Position numbers and translations under genes: made by a program. Source: Leptolyngbya sp. PCC 6406 (GTDB taxonomy: Bacteria; Cyanobacteriota; Cyanobacteriia; Phormidesmidales; Phormidesmidaceae). From it: a stretch of DNA of 64,000 bases. The notes under the pieces are model-generated. The model did not search any database. It was not told where the DNA came from and saw only the letters and a list, made by a program, of their open reading frames with translations. Where the stretch lies: the NCBI RefSeq assembly GCF_000332095.2, contig NZ_KI913949.1, positions 2,502,775 to 2,566,774 on the forward strand, written 5' to 3'. Numbering within the stretch: the stretch's first letter is position 1; every line of letters starts with the position of its first letter. Shown piece after piece: positions 36,801 through 44,056 of the stretch.

Positions 36801-37031
36801 TCCCAATCCCGCCACCGCATCTTCCACTGGTTTGGTAACCTGGGTTTCCAACTCCTGCGGCCCCGCACCACTCTGGTTTACCGTCACAATCACCGCCGGG
36901 ATGTCGATATTGGGATTTTGATCCACCCCCAACTGGCCAAAGGACACCAATCCCGCCAGGGTCAGGACCAGGAATAGCACCAGGGTGGGAATCGGACGAC
37001 GGATGGACCAGCCGGAGATGTTCAAGGACAT
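33846..37031 (-). CDS. RND-family efflux pump inner-membrane protein (HAE1/AcrB type)
   Basis: This 1061-residue protein has the duplicated RND layout: helix 1 (IRRPIPTLVLFLVLTLAG), a large periplasmic loop (about 35-330), helices 2-7 with GNLVDDAIVEIENVERH (the usual proton-relay aspartates), a second periplasmic loop (about 560-840) and helices 8-12 ending near 1030. It exports drugs or other hydrophobic compounds with proton antiport. I start it at the ATG at 37031 (MSLNISGWSIRRP); the frame is open to 37193, but that part is repeat sequence. No membrane fusion protein or outer-membrane factor gene is adjacent, so it must pair with partners elsewhere. Confidence 0.93.
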   Translation of the reverse strand: MSLNISGWSIRRPIPTLVLFLVLTLAGLVSFGQLGVDQNPNIDIPAVIVTVNQSGAGPQELETQVTKPVEDAVAGLGNIDELRSTITDGSSTTVINFTLGTDTDRAMNDVRDAIARIRSDLPAGAQDPVVRRLDFGGGPILTYAVTSNQRSVEELSDLVDRTISRAILAVPGVAQVDRIGGVDPEVRVDLDPRQLDALGITATQVNDQIRAFNINLPSGRATVGQQEQGVRTLGSAPTVEALASYPIQLASGATVPLNTLGTVDGSFREIRQAAYFNNQPVVAFSVRRSTGSVLVSVEEGVTAEVAKLAESLPEDIEFQLIFTRATEIRDSYQSSIDALILGCVLAVVVVGVFLRDWRATLITATALPLSIIPTFLVLDRLGYTLNSMTLLALTLAVGNLVDDAIVEIENVERHIRMGKRPFQAALDSTAEVGLAVVTTTATIVAVFIPVAFMGGIPGQFFQPFGVTVATATVFSTVVARLMTPMMSAYLLKSKPALQPDFDGYDPDYSNGNGHQSQGHNGQGYTSTRPRRSWRPYQTLLNAGLRHRLTTVALALVFFVGSLMLVPYLPTSLFESGDTGLSTVTVELPPGSTLADTRRVTQRLATNLQSNPAVQNILSTDGDDGSVNGATVYILLKPVAERDISQRDFEQQARQIFQDIPGARISFQSQGASGSGKDVTIILKSENPTALLGAANDLTRQMQEVPGLVEVSSSASLVQPELLIRPDPLRASDLGVSVQAIARTAFLATLGDNDANLAEFTLGDRQIPIRVQLDPVYRNQIDTLEQLKVPSQDGRLVPLVAVADINFGSGPAQIDRFDRARQVSVGANLQGITLGQGLAEVDTLPAFQNLPAGVTQEPAGDAEIMRDIFSRFLLALGTAVLMIYAVLVLLYNSFLYPLTIMAALPLSIGGALMGLLITQKPLGLFALIGIVLLMGLVTKNAILLVDYALIAKAEGKSRRQAVMEAGITRLRPILMTSISTMAGMVPIALELGAGGETRSPMAIAVIGGFTTSTLLTLVVVPVFFTYVDQFQSAIGRLFRRFRDDSPDPLAADPASSQTPSLK

Positions 37032-37049
37032 GAGGGGTGGGGGATGGGT

Positions 37050-37215
37050 GGGTGGGGGATGGTGACAGAAAGTTTTGAGTTTTGAATTACATGTCTTGTA
37101 GGGGCGCGGTTTCCGCACCCAAGGCAGGGGGTGACAGGTGACAGGGAAGGACCGTAGGGGTGGGTTTTGCCAGCCCATTCCTGAATCACTCACCCAATCC
37201 CGGCTAAACCCGCCC
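37050..37215. repeat. Short repeats upstream of the RND gene
   Basis: This gap holds modules also found, partly inverted, at 38800-39040 on the other side of the MocR gene: TAGGGGCGCGGTTTCC, GGGTTTTGCCAGCCCATTCC and AATCCCGGCTAAACCCGCCC. They flank the regulator like an inverted pair and could support recombination. Confidence 0.65.
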
Positions 37216-37249
37216 TAACGGTAGTGGGATGGTATTTAATTGCCCGTCC

Positions 37250-38716
37250 TTAACGTCCTAAAAGATTCTCAGCAAGCTGCTTTTTGCTCAAATGGCCCAG
37301 GATTTGCATGGCCTGATCCACCTTCTCTGAACAGACTACAGCTGTATTCAGGCGGAAGCAGTTGCTATAACATTGCCCTGATGCCGAGAACATTACCCCA
37401 GGGGCAATAGCAATGTAGTGTTCAAGGGCTTTGTGATATAGCCGGAGGGCATCAAACCCCTGGGGCAGCTCCAACCACAGTACATGCCCTCCTGTGGGGC
37501 GAGTGACACAGGTTTCGGCGGGAAAATAATCGTAAATGGCCTGGAGCATTTGGGCAGTTTGGTCTTGGTAGGCACGTCGTAATTGACGCAGGTGGCGATC
37601 GTAGCCGCCATTGGCGAGAAAGGCTGCCACCGTCAGTTGGGGAACCATGGCATTGCTGCCATTCAAAATCGATTTCATCCGCGACACTTCGGCATGGTAG
37701 CGCCCCCCAATGCACCAGCCAACCCGTAATCCCGGTGACAGGGTTTTACTGACCGAAGCGCAGTACAGAACTCGGTTTTCTGTGTCAAAGGCTTTGATGG
37801 CCTTAGGGCGAGGGCCAGCAAAGTATAGATCACCGTACACATCGTCCTCAATCAGGGGAATATCGTACTGATTGAGCAGGGCGACCAAACGCTTTTTCTG
37901 GGTATCGTCCATGCAACTGCCGAGGGGATTACTAAAGTTGGACACCAGAAAACACAGTTTGACTTCTCCCGTTTGTAGCGCTTCTGCTAGATGGGACAAA
38001 CTGATTCCGTCGCGGGGGTGGGTGGGCAGGGTCAGGGCTTTGAGTCCTAAGGATTTCAGGGCTTCTAGAACTGCAAAGTAGGTGGGGGATTCGATCACGA
38101 CGGTATCCCCTGGTTGGGTCAAGGCTTTGAGGCAGAGGTAAATCGCCTCGGTGGCCCCATTGGTGATCACCATCTGGTCGGGGGGCACTGAGCAGCCCGC
38201 ATCTAACATACGTTTGGCAAACTCTGTCCGCAGTTCTGGGCAACCCAGGGGCATTCCGTAGGAGTGGGCTACGGTGGAATGCTCCCGCATTATCTTGCCC
38301 ATGAGTCGATTCAACTGGGCCAGGGGCAACAGTTCCAGGGCGGGCAAGGCAGCCCCTAGTTGAACTAAGGTGCGATCGCGCATGGCGCTGATCACCTGAA
38401 AGGCTAAAGAAATGTCGATATCACAAGCTTGACGGGGCGGGGCGGTGGCGGCGGGTTCCTGGGGCAAACTCAAGGCCGTTGCCTTGACGTAATACCCCGA
38501 CTGGGGCCGTGCGGAAATTAACCCCCGGTCTTCCAAGAGCCGATAGGCTTCCATCACGGTGGAGGTACTAACGGATAATTGCGATCGCAGTTTCCGCACC
38601 GAAGGTAGCCGATCTCCTGGTTTCAGCGTGCCATCTAGAATCAACCGTTGCAGACGCTCAGCTACTTGTTCGTAGAGGACTTGATTGGGAGCCAAAGTAA
38701 TGGGGAGGAGGGCCAT
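37250..38716 (-). CDS. MocR-type GntR/aminotransferase transcriptional regulator
   Basis: This 488-residue protein is a GntR winged helix (about 10-80: LYEQVAERLQRLILDG, LPSVRKLRSQLSVS, TVMEAYRLLEDRGLI) fused to a fold-type I aminotransferase domain (about 105-480). The PLP lysine is in CASVSKTLSPGLRVGW (about 330), and cofactor contacts are in EDDVYGDLYF. Such proteins sense PLP or amino-compound ligands. It lies upstream of the RND gene on the same strand, with 218 bp of repeats between, so it may or may not control the pump. The length is normal. Confidence 0.93.
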   Translation of the reverse strand: MALLPITLAPNQVLYEQVAERLQRLILDGTLKPGDRLPSVRKLRSQLSVSTSTVMEAYRLLEDRGLISARPQSGYYVKATALSLPQEPAATAPPRQACDIDISLAFQVISAMRDRTLVQLGAALPALELLPLAQLNRLMGKIMREHSTVAHSYGMPLGCPELRTEFAKRMLDAGCSVPPDQMVITNGATEAIYLCLKALTQPGDTVVIESPTYFAVLEALKSLGLKALTLPTHPRDGISLSHLAEALQTGEVKLCFLVSNFSNPLGSCMDDTQKKRLVALLNQYDIPLIEDDVYGDLYFAGPRPKAIKAFDTENRVLYCASVSKTLSPGLRVGWCIGGRYHAEVSRMKSILNGSNAMVPQLTVAAFLANGGYDRHLRQLRRAYQDQTAQMLQAIYDYFPAETCVTRPTGGHVLWLELPQGFDALRLYHKALEHYIAIAPGVMFSASGQCYSNCFRLNTAVVCSEKVDQAMQILGHLSKKQLAENLLGR

Positions 38717-38724
38717 GGGGGAGT

Positions 38725-39040
38725 GGGGTGATGGGGTGATGGGGTGATGGGGTGATGGGGTGATGGGGTGGGGGGAATTTTGAGTTTTGAGTTTTGAATG
38801 GATGGAATGTCTCGTAGGGGCGGGTTTAGCCGGGATTGGGTGGGTGGTTCAGGAATGGGCTGGCAAAACCCGCCCTGCCCCGTACCGGGTAATCCAGTCG
38901 TTTCGTTTCGTTTTGAATTGAATTGATCCCGTAGGGGCGCGGTTTCCGCGCCCAATGCAGGATGTCGCCGTAGGGGCGCGGAAACCGCGCCCAATGCAGG
39001 GGGTGACAGGTGACAGGGAAGAGCCGCAGGGGCGAATTTG
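38725..39040. repeat. Tandem octamer and dispersed palindromic repeats
   Basis: Bases 38725-38769 are an 8-bp tandem repeat (GGGGTGAT, five units with a partial end) just upstream of the MocR start. Bases 38927-39003 hold two copies of a 38-39 bp unit built on GTAGGGGCGCGG and CGCGCCCAATGCAGG, related to 43930-44046. The gap 38717-39242 has no supported gene. Confidence 0.75.
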
Positions 39041-39242
39041 GCGCGTAATCGGTGAACTGTCCCCTAAAACTGCTTCCTTAGGAGAACAGTTAAGCGGGCC
39101 TAAGACCAGAACAGTTGATTAAATCCCAACTGTTACCAACACAATTTACCCTAACTGCCTCTGTTCGGGTAGGGAATTATTGGAGAGAATTGCCATAGGC
39201 CGAATCGATTCGTGCCGTCCTTATCTTTCAGAGGATGGCTCC

Positions 39243-39545
39243 ATGAAACCCAACGCTCTCTACGCTCAACTCGAACTCATCCCGGCGGATTATGACCAAC
39301 CGGATCACAGTAACGATCGCTCTGTCAATCCGGTGTGGGATGCTGCCAAGCAACGGCTGGGCCAAGCAGGCCGATCCCTGCTGACCTCTCTATGTGGCTC
39401 TAGAGAACCGCGCATTTCTGTGGGGCGCGATCGCCAGGGACAGCCCCTATTCATTGCCTACGATCCTGTGGATCAGGTCCGGCACACCTTTCACACCGAG
39501 CAAGATCTACGGATCTGGCTTGACCAGCGCTATTACCAATCCTAG
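39243..39545 (+). CDS. Small conserved cyanobacterial protein of unknown function
   Basis: This 100-residue soluble protein has a polar N-terminus and a conserved-looking C-terminal half (ISVGRDRQGQPLFIAYDPVD, then HTEQDLRIWLDQRYY). I recognise the general type from cyanobacterial genomes but not a function. The frame opens at 39180; the ATG at 39243 gives the plausible start MKPNALYAQLELIPADYD. It lies 36 bp before the LysE-type exporter on the same strand. Confidence 0.7.
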   Translation: MKPNALYAQLELIPADYDQPDHSNDRSVNPVWDAAKQRLGQAGRSLLTSLCGSREPRISVGRDRQGQPLFIAYDPVDQVRHTFHTEQDLRIWLDQRYYQS

Positions 39546-39581
39546 CGCCGGCCCCAGTCGTTGCACATCCATAGGCTCTTG

Positions 39582-40334
39582 ATGCAAAGTACGATCACCC
39601 TCGGCAGTACCCTGGCACTCTTCAGTGCCATGGCTGTCCTGGCCGCTATCCCCAGCGTCAGCGTCTTGATGGTGACCACTCGATCCGCCACGTTGGGGCT
39701 AAGCCATGGGGTCTGCACTGCCCTGGGCATTGTCGCAGGGGATCTGGTGTTTATTGGGATTGCCCTGGGGGGCTTATCGCTTGTGGCCCATAGCCTGGGC
39801 GATTTGGCTATCCCGATCCAATTTCTGATCCGATATGGGGGAGGGTTCTATCTAATCGTTCTGGGGGTTGGCCTGATTCGATCAGGGGCTAACCCGATTG
39901 GCCTAAAGACCCATCAAAAATCCAGCTCTCAAAGATCCGGTGATCTGAGATCTGGCTCTCGGGGATCTGATCCTCAACTGTCCAATGCTCTGGGCTCCGG
40001 GGATCGAGGATCTGGCACTCAGGATTCTAATGCCCAGGACTCTGCCCTTTTGTCCAGCTTTTTGGCAGGTCTATCTATTACCTTGGCGGATCAAAAGGCC
40101 ACATTGTTTTATCTGGGCTTTCTCCCTACTTTTGTTGATGGGGACACCGTATCTCGACTGGATGGGGCCATTATCATGACCACGGCCATTGGGGCAGTGG
40201 GGGGAGTGAAGCTGATCTATGCGGTGATGGCCCATCGCGTCAGTGGTTGGATTAATCTAAAACTGCGGCGGAGAATGACTGCGATTGTAGGTACCGGACT
40301 CATCCTCATCGGCCTCTGGCGCTGTCTATTTTGA
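39582..40334 (+). CDS. LysE-family amino acid exporter with a repeat-derived loop
   Basis: This 250-residue membrane protein shows the LysE/RhtB pattern: a first helix (ALFSAMAVLAAIPSVSVLMV), a GLSHGVCTALGIVAGDLVFIGIALGGL segment, and later helices (about 165-250). It should export amino acids or related metabolites. Between the third and fourth helices (about 105-152) is a hydrophilic Ser/Gly/Asp-rich stretch (QRSGDLRSGSRGSDPQ and similar). Its DNA is a degenerate repeat of GGATCTGGCTCT-like units and is longer than the usual loop. A TTG start at 39561 would add seven residues; I use the ATG. Confidence 0.83.
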   Translation: MQSTITLGSTLALFSAMAVLAAIPSVSVLMVTTRSATLGLSHGVCTALGIVAGDLVFIGIALGGLSLVAHSLGDLAIPIQFLIRYGGGFYLIVLGVGLIRSGANPIGLKTHQKSSSQRSGDLRSGSRGSDPQLSNALGSGDRGSGTQDSNAQDSALLSSFLAGLSITLADQKATLFYLGFLPTFVDGDTVSRLDGAIIMTTAIGAVGGVKLIYAVMAHRVSGWINLKLRRRMTAIVGTGLILIGLWRCLF

Positions 40335-40496
40335 CAATACCTTCGCCATTGGTCTGGAACGCTTGCATAGAGGGGCTTTCAAGTTGACATGACCTAAAAG
40401 CCTTGCGAATTAAGAGATTGAATCCTTTTACGAAGCCCTGATTCCCCAATTTTGGCGAAGGTACTGTTTTGAGGCAGCAGGTTTGAAGCGGCAGGC

Positions 40497-40544
40497 ATGA
40501 CCCAGAACCATCACTATCCCGTACAGAGGCGGCGGCAGGTATGA
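40497..40544 (+). CDS. 15-codon leader ORF created by duplication of the OsmC start
   Basis: The sequence around the OsmC start codon is tandemly duplicated with a 44-bp spacing. The first copy encodes MTQNHHYPVQRRRQV and ends in a TGA that overlaps the OsmC ATG (ATGA at 40541-40544). The first eight or nine codons match OsmC itself. Whether it is translated is unknown; the same GCGGCAGG sequence precedes both starts. Confidence 0.5.
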   Translation: MTQNHHYPVQRRRQV

Positions 40545-41020
40545 CCCAGAACCATCACTATCCTGTGCAAATCCTGTGGACAGGCAACCGGGGGCAAGGG
40601 ACTTCCCACTATCGCGACTATGATCGCAGCCATGAAATTCTGATCGAAGGTAAGCCCACCATTTTGGGCTCCTCTGATCCTACTTTTCGAGGGGATGCCC
40701 ACCGCCACAACCCAGAGGAAATGCTGGTGGCCTCCTTGTCCGCCTGCCACATGCTCTGGTACCTCCATCTCTGTGCCACCTCTTCGGTGGTAGTCACCCA
40801 TTATCTCGACCGGGCTATCGGCACCATGGTAGAAACCCCAGAGGGCGGCGGACACTTTAGCAAAGTTGTGCTTCAGCCCGTAGTCACTATTACCGCTACC
40901 AGTGATCCCATCAAGGCCAAAGCCTTGCATAGTCAAGCCCATCACCTTTGCTTCATTGCCAATTCGGTCAATTTTCCTGTGGACTGCGAGCCTCTGATCC
41001 AGGCTGATCATCCAGATTAG
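40541..41020 (+). CDS. OsmC-family protein
   Basis: This 159-residue soluble protein has the OsmC fold features: a conserved Arg-containing beta region, NPEEMLVASLSACHMLWYL with the reactive Cys (about 70), and LHSQAHHLCFIANSV (about 128-143) with the second Cys. Family members reduce organic hydroperoxides, using the two cysteines. The start is MTQNHHYPVQILWTGNRGQG, which overlaps the stop of the duplicated leader ORF. No MarR-type OhrR regulator is near. Confidence 0.92.
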   Translation: MTQNHHYPVQILWTGNRGQGTSHYRDYDRSHEILIEGKPTILGSSDPTFRGDAHRHNPEEMLVASLSACHMLWYLHLCATSSVVVTHYLDRAIGTMVETPEGGGHFSKVVLQPVVTITATSDPIKAKALHSQAHHLCFIANSVNFPVDCEPLIQADHPD

Positions 41021-41112
41021 GGACTCGCAAGAAAATAAGGTACTAATTGCCACCTTGCCTATTGGTGCATTGCTTCGTGTTTCGCAAGCGACATAAAAGG
41101 CGAAGCCGCGCC

Positions 41113-41176
41113 TTAGCGCTATGCACCCTACCAGTGCTCAACGGTTCCGGTACTTTATTTAGACGCACGTCCCTTA
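41113..41176. repeat. Exact 64-bp direct repeat, copy 2
   Basis: Identical over 64 bp to 33490-33553. It ends ten bases before a family A MITE. The gap 41021-41388 consists of these repeats and has no supported gene. Confidence 0.9.
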
Positions 41177-41185
41177 AGCCCCCTC

Positions 41186-41328
41186 CTAGTGCTCTGTCAG
41201 CCCTGATTTTGTGGGTATGACTGTTCTTGGCATGACACCTTACGGTGCATTGCTTCGCGTGGGCGAAGCCACGCCTTAGCGTTATGCACCCTACGGCACT
41301 CACAAAGGTAAAGTTGACAGACCACTAG
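41186..41328. repeat. MITE family A, complete copy (143 bp)
   Basis: Terminal inverted repeats CTAGTGCTCTGTCAG and TTGACAGACCACTAG (two mismatches in 15) bound a non-coding unit. The interior carries TTACGGTGCATTGCTTCGCG and its partly complementary GCACCCTACGG arm. Confidence 0.8.
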
Positions 41329-41388
41329 ACTGCTATGGAACTAACAGAGGTAATTCCCTGGGGCCGTACCTTAGCCGAATATTAGTGG

Positions 41389-41807
41389 ATGTTTGATCTC
41401 TCTGAGGCTGACTTGGAGGCTGAAATTCTGGGCTGTGGCGATGGCCCCGCCAGCTTCAATGCTGAAATGACGGCCCTGGGGCGATCAGTGATTTCAGTAG
41501 ATCCGATCTATCAATTTTCCACCCAGCAAATTCGGCAGCGGATTGAGGCCGTCTACCATCCCGTTATTTCCCAGGTGAAGCACAACGCCCATCGCTACGT
41601 CTGGAAAACCTTTCGGGATGCCGATGCCCTAGGACAGGCCCGCCTCCAGGCCATGGAGCAGTTTCTAGGGGACTACGACCAGGGTAAGGTGGCAGGGCGT
41701 TATCGACCCGAGGCATTATTGCCCAGATCCAAACCGTTCCCTATGAGTTTCAAAAAGGGGGCAACCAAATGCTATGCCTGACCCGCTGTAGTAGCACTGT
41801 GGCATGA
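41389..41807 (+). pseudogene. SAM-dependent methyltransferase with an internal deletion and frameshift
   Basis: The first frame encodes an N-terminal half typical of a cyanobacterial class I methyltransferase: ADLEAEILGCGDGPASFNAE (SAM-binding loop), SVDPIYQFS and VAGRYRPEAL. At about 41713 it should continue to the PFADQQFDLALCSH-type core. Instead the DNA jumps to the family's C-terminus in another frame (AQIQTVPYEFQKGGNQMLCL up to the TGA at 41805). About 100 residues are missing. The raw frame stops at 41781. The protein lacks the catalytic middle and should be inactive. Confidence 0.75.
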
Positions 41808-41839
41808 ATTACCAGATACGGCTCATACTCAGGACGAAA

Positions 41840-41985
41840 CTAGTACTGTGCGGCGTAAATACTCTGACCGTTTCATCGTGGCACACCTCGGCCCCTCACC
41901 CTAGTCCTCTCTCAAGGGGAGAGGGGACCGGAAAATGTTGAGCTGGCGCGGCAATAGTGGACTGATTTACGTCCTGCGGTACTAG
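41840..41985. repeat. MITE family C, copy 1 (146 bp)
   Basis: The unit starts CTAGTACTGTGCGGCGTAAA and ends TTTACGTCCTGCGGTACTAG, giving imperfect terminal inverted repeats. The centre contains CTCAAGGGGAGAGG arms. Same-length copies are at 51615 and 58821. Confidence 0.82.
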
Positions 41986-42189
41986 GCATTACCTCACCGC
42001 AATCAACCGCATCCGGCGACCGTTCTTGGGTTTGTATGTTGCAGTTACGATCGCGTTTGCAACCTAACTACTGGGTCTATCGGGAATGGGCTCAGATGAA
42101 ATTGAGGATCCAGAGGCCCATAGATTATGGCCTATTTCATCATGAATTCTCTGGTGGCGTTCTTCGTATCTGCTTCAAACCCGAACTCG

Positions 42190-43269
42190 ATGCGGCGGAG
42201 ATGGCACTGGGGACGCTGGATCATTGCGGGGATCCTAGGGGTGGGACTTTTGGGCTTGCCCACGGTAACCCTGGCCAATGCCCCGCCACCCCAACCCCTC
42301 ACCTGGTTTACCTTTGATCCCGTACCAGCACCCCTGACGGCGGTGCAGATTATTGGCTGTGAAGGCGATGCCTGTGAGGCTCCTGAAGTCTTAGCCCAGT
42401 ATGGAGACTGCACGGCTAGAGAATGTTTGGCTCCCGTTCCACCCCAACGGAATGAGTTCACCAATACCTACACGAATGAATTAACCTGTCGCGGCAACAC
42501 CTGTCTCTGGTCAAATCATCTTGTGGTCCAAACCCCAGAAGATCCCCAGGGATTGCGGCTCTTGGTACAGTCGGGCGATCGCCATTGGGTTAGCAATGTC
42601 GCCCCAGTACTGACTTCCCCAGAAGTCCGATGGAATGATCACTATTGGCAGGTCACCCTGACCGATAATGCCCTGCGGCTGGATTGGGATGAAGAACCGG
42701 GCTATCGTCGCAAGCATCCCCTCGGCGACCGTTTGTTTTTCCAACGGTTGCTCCTGACCCTGGTGGCAGAGGGCTTGGTGCTGGGGATGGGGTTATGGCG
42801 ACTCAAGGGGGATCGCCCTCTCTGGATCCGCACCTGGGTCTGTTTTGGCCTCATGCACTGTGTCACCTATCCCCTGGTCTGGACGCTCCCCTGGAGCCTG
42901 ATGCCATTCCAACTTCTGGTGGCGCGACTGCTGGGGATCAGTTGGGTTGCGATCGCAGTTATTTATGCCGCCTGCCTTTATCCCCTTCGACGCAGAGCAA
43001 CCTGGCAACTGCTGGCGGTGACAGCAGGGATACCGATCCTCTTCTTTCTGGGGCTCATCATCTCGTTTCTTTTCAGCTATGGCCAACGGGTACCGATCTC
43101 AGCGGGGTTACCCTATGGTCTAACGCTGGGGATTACGGAGATCTTGATCACCGGGTACGAGGCAGGATTTCTAGCCCTGCTGAGCCGAGGGCGGTTGTCC
43201 CTCAAGGTGGCGGGTGGGCTGAGTGTGGCGATGAACAGCTTTAGTTTGGTGCTGGGTCTGGTGTGGTAG
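42190..43269 (+). CDS. Exported-domain membrane protein of unknown function
   Basis: This 359-residue protein begins with a signal peptide (MRRRWHWGRW, hydrophobic core, TLANA). An extracytoplasmic domain follows (about 32-180) with several cysteines in IIGCEGDACEAP, GDCTARECLAP and LTCRGNTCLWS, which may form disulfides. Six membrane helices follow to the end. I do not recognise the family beyond a general cyanobacterial type. The frame is open to 42127; I chose the ATG at 42190 because the signal starts there. Its 3' end overlaps the convergent DUF2854 gene by 29 bp. Confidence 0.72.
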   Translation: MRRRWHWGRWIIAGILGVGLLGLPTVTLANAPPPQPLTWFTFDPVPAPLTAVQIIGCEGDACEAPEVLAQYGDCTARECLAPVPPQRNEFTNTYTNELTCRGNTCLWSNHLVVQTPEDPQGLRLLVQSGDRHWVSNVAPVLTSPEVRWNDHYWQVTLTDNALRLDWDEEPGYRRKHPLGDRLFFQRLLLTLVAEGLVLGMGLWRLKGDRPLWIRTWVCFGLMHCVTYPLVWTLPWSLMPFQLLVARLLGISWVAIAVIYAACLYPLRRRATWQLLAVTAGIPILFFLGLIISFLFSYGQRVPISAGLPYGLTLGITEILITGYEAGFLALLSRGRLSLKVAGGLSVAMNSFSLVLGLVW

Positions 43270-43828
43270 CAGGCTGGGGAGATTCTGGCACCGCCATGAG
43301 GGTGAGTTCTATTTGGTGTTCGCTGGGTTCCGCGATCGCGGCTTCCACATGGGGACCAAAAAACCGCTCAATTTTGGGCTGTTTTTCCTGCCAGTCTGAT
43401 AGGGAAATTAGGGGCGAGTCAAAAACCAGCACTAAGGCATAGCGACCCTCCACTTCAATTTCCCGCACACTCACCAGTTCCGGGCGTTCCCCATCACTGG
43501 GGGATAAACCCAAGCGCTCTAGGGCATCCTCCAGGTGAGCTTCTTGGCCATAGCGGTAGCGGGTTACATCGCTACGGATCTGATTTTGGGTCGAAGTGGC
43601 CTGCTGCTCCCGCAGTTTTACCACCGCTGGCGGCGTCTCGCAGCCATAGGGGACGGGCTCCAACTCCGCCGCCTTCAGGGCCAAGCCCCCCAGCAGCACC
43701 GGAATGCCGTAGAAAAACCCCGCCAAGTTGAGCGTGGCGTTGTCTTGAAAATAGGCCACAAACCCAACCACCGTCAGCACCCCGCCTACACCGAGGAGGA
43801 AGATGCTCAGGGACGTTTTCCGAAACAT
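43241..43828 (-). CDS. DUF2854 membrane-anchored protein (cyanobacteria and plastids)
   Basis: This 195-residue protein has two N-terminal hydrophobic segments (SIFLLGVGGVLTVVGFVAYF, LAGFFYGIPVLLGGLALKAAE), the conserved block REQQATSTQNQIRSDVTRYR and YGQEAHLEDALERLGLSP, and a C-terminal alpha/beta domain. This pattern is the DUF2854 family shared by cyanobacteria and chloroplasts. The function is unknown; a thylakoid or plasma membrane location is inferred. It is convergent with the membrane protein at 42190, overlapping by 29 bp, so the two transcripts are complementary at their 3' ends. Confidence 0.9.
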   Translation of the reverse strand: MFRKTSLSIFLLGVGGVLTVVGFVAYFQDNATLNLAGFFYGIPVLLGGLALKAAELEPVPYGCETPPAVVKLREQQATSTQNQIRSDVTRYRYGQEAHLEDALERLGLSPSDGERPELVSVREIEVEGRYALVLVFDSPLISLSDWQEKQPKIERFFGPHVEAAIAEPSEHQIELTLMAVPESPQPATTPDPAPN

Positions 43829-43929
43829 ACCGTTTTACCCGTACTCACCTTCGGCATTGTATAGCAGGGCCGTGGAGCCGTGGGCAGGCCCTTGCGACTC
43901 CGTCACCTGTCACCTATCCTCTGTCACCC

Positions 43930-44046
43930 CCTGCATTGGGCGCAGAAACTGCGCCCCTACCGCAACATCCTGCATTGGGCGCAGAAACTGCGCCCCTACG
44001 GGGACATCCTGCATTGGGCGCGGAAACTGCGCCCCTACGGGATCAA
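43930..44046. repeat. Three tandem copies of a 39-bp palindromic unit
   Basis: Copies start at 43930, 43969 and 44008, each CCTGCATTGGGCGCAGAAAC followed by TGCGCCCCTAC and a variable end. The GGGCGC...GCGCCC arms are inverted. The array ends ten bases before an insertion sequence. Confidence 0.9.
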
Positions 44047-44056
44047 TTCAAAATTA

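Noticed and set aside
43930..44046. CRISPR-like array
   Set aside because: The three 39-bp units are directly abutting without unique spacers and are palindromic repeats also found elsewhere. No cas gene is in the window.
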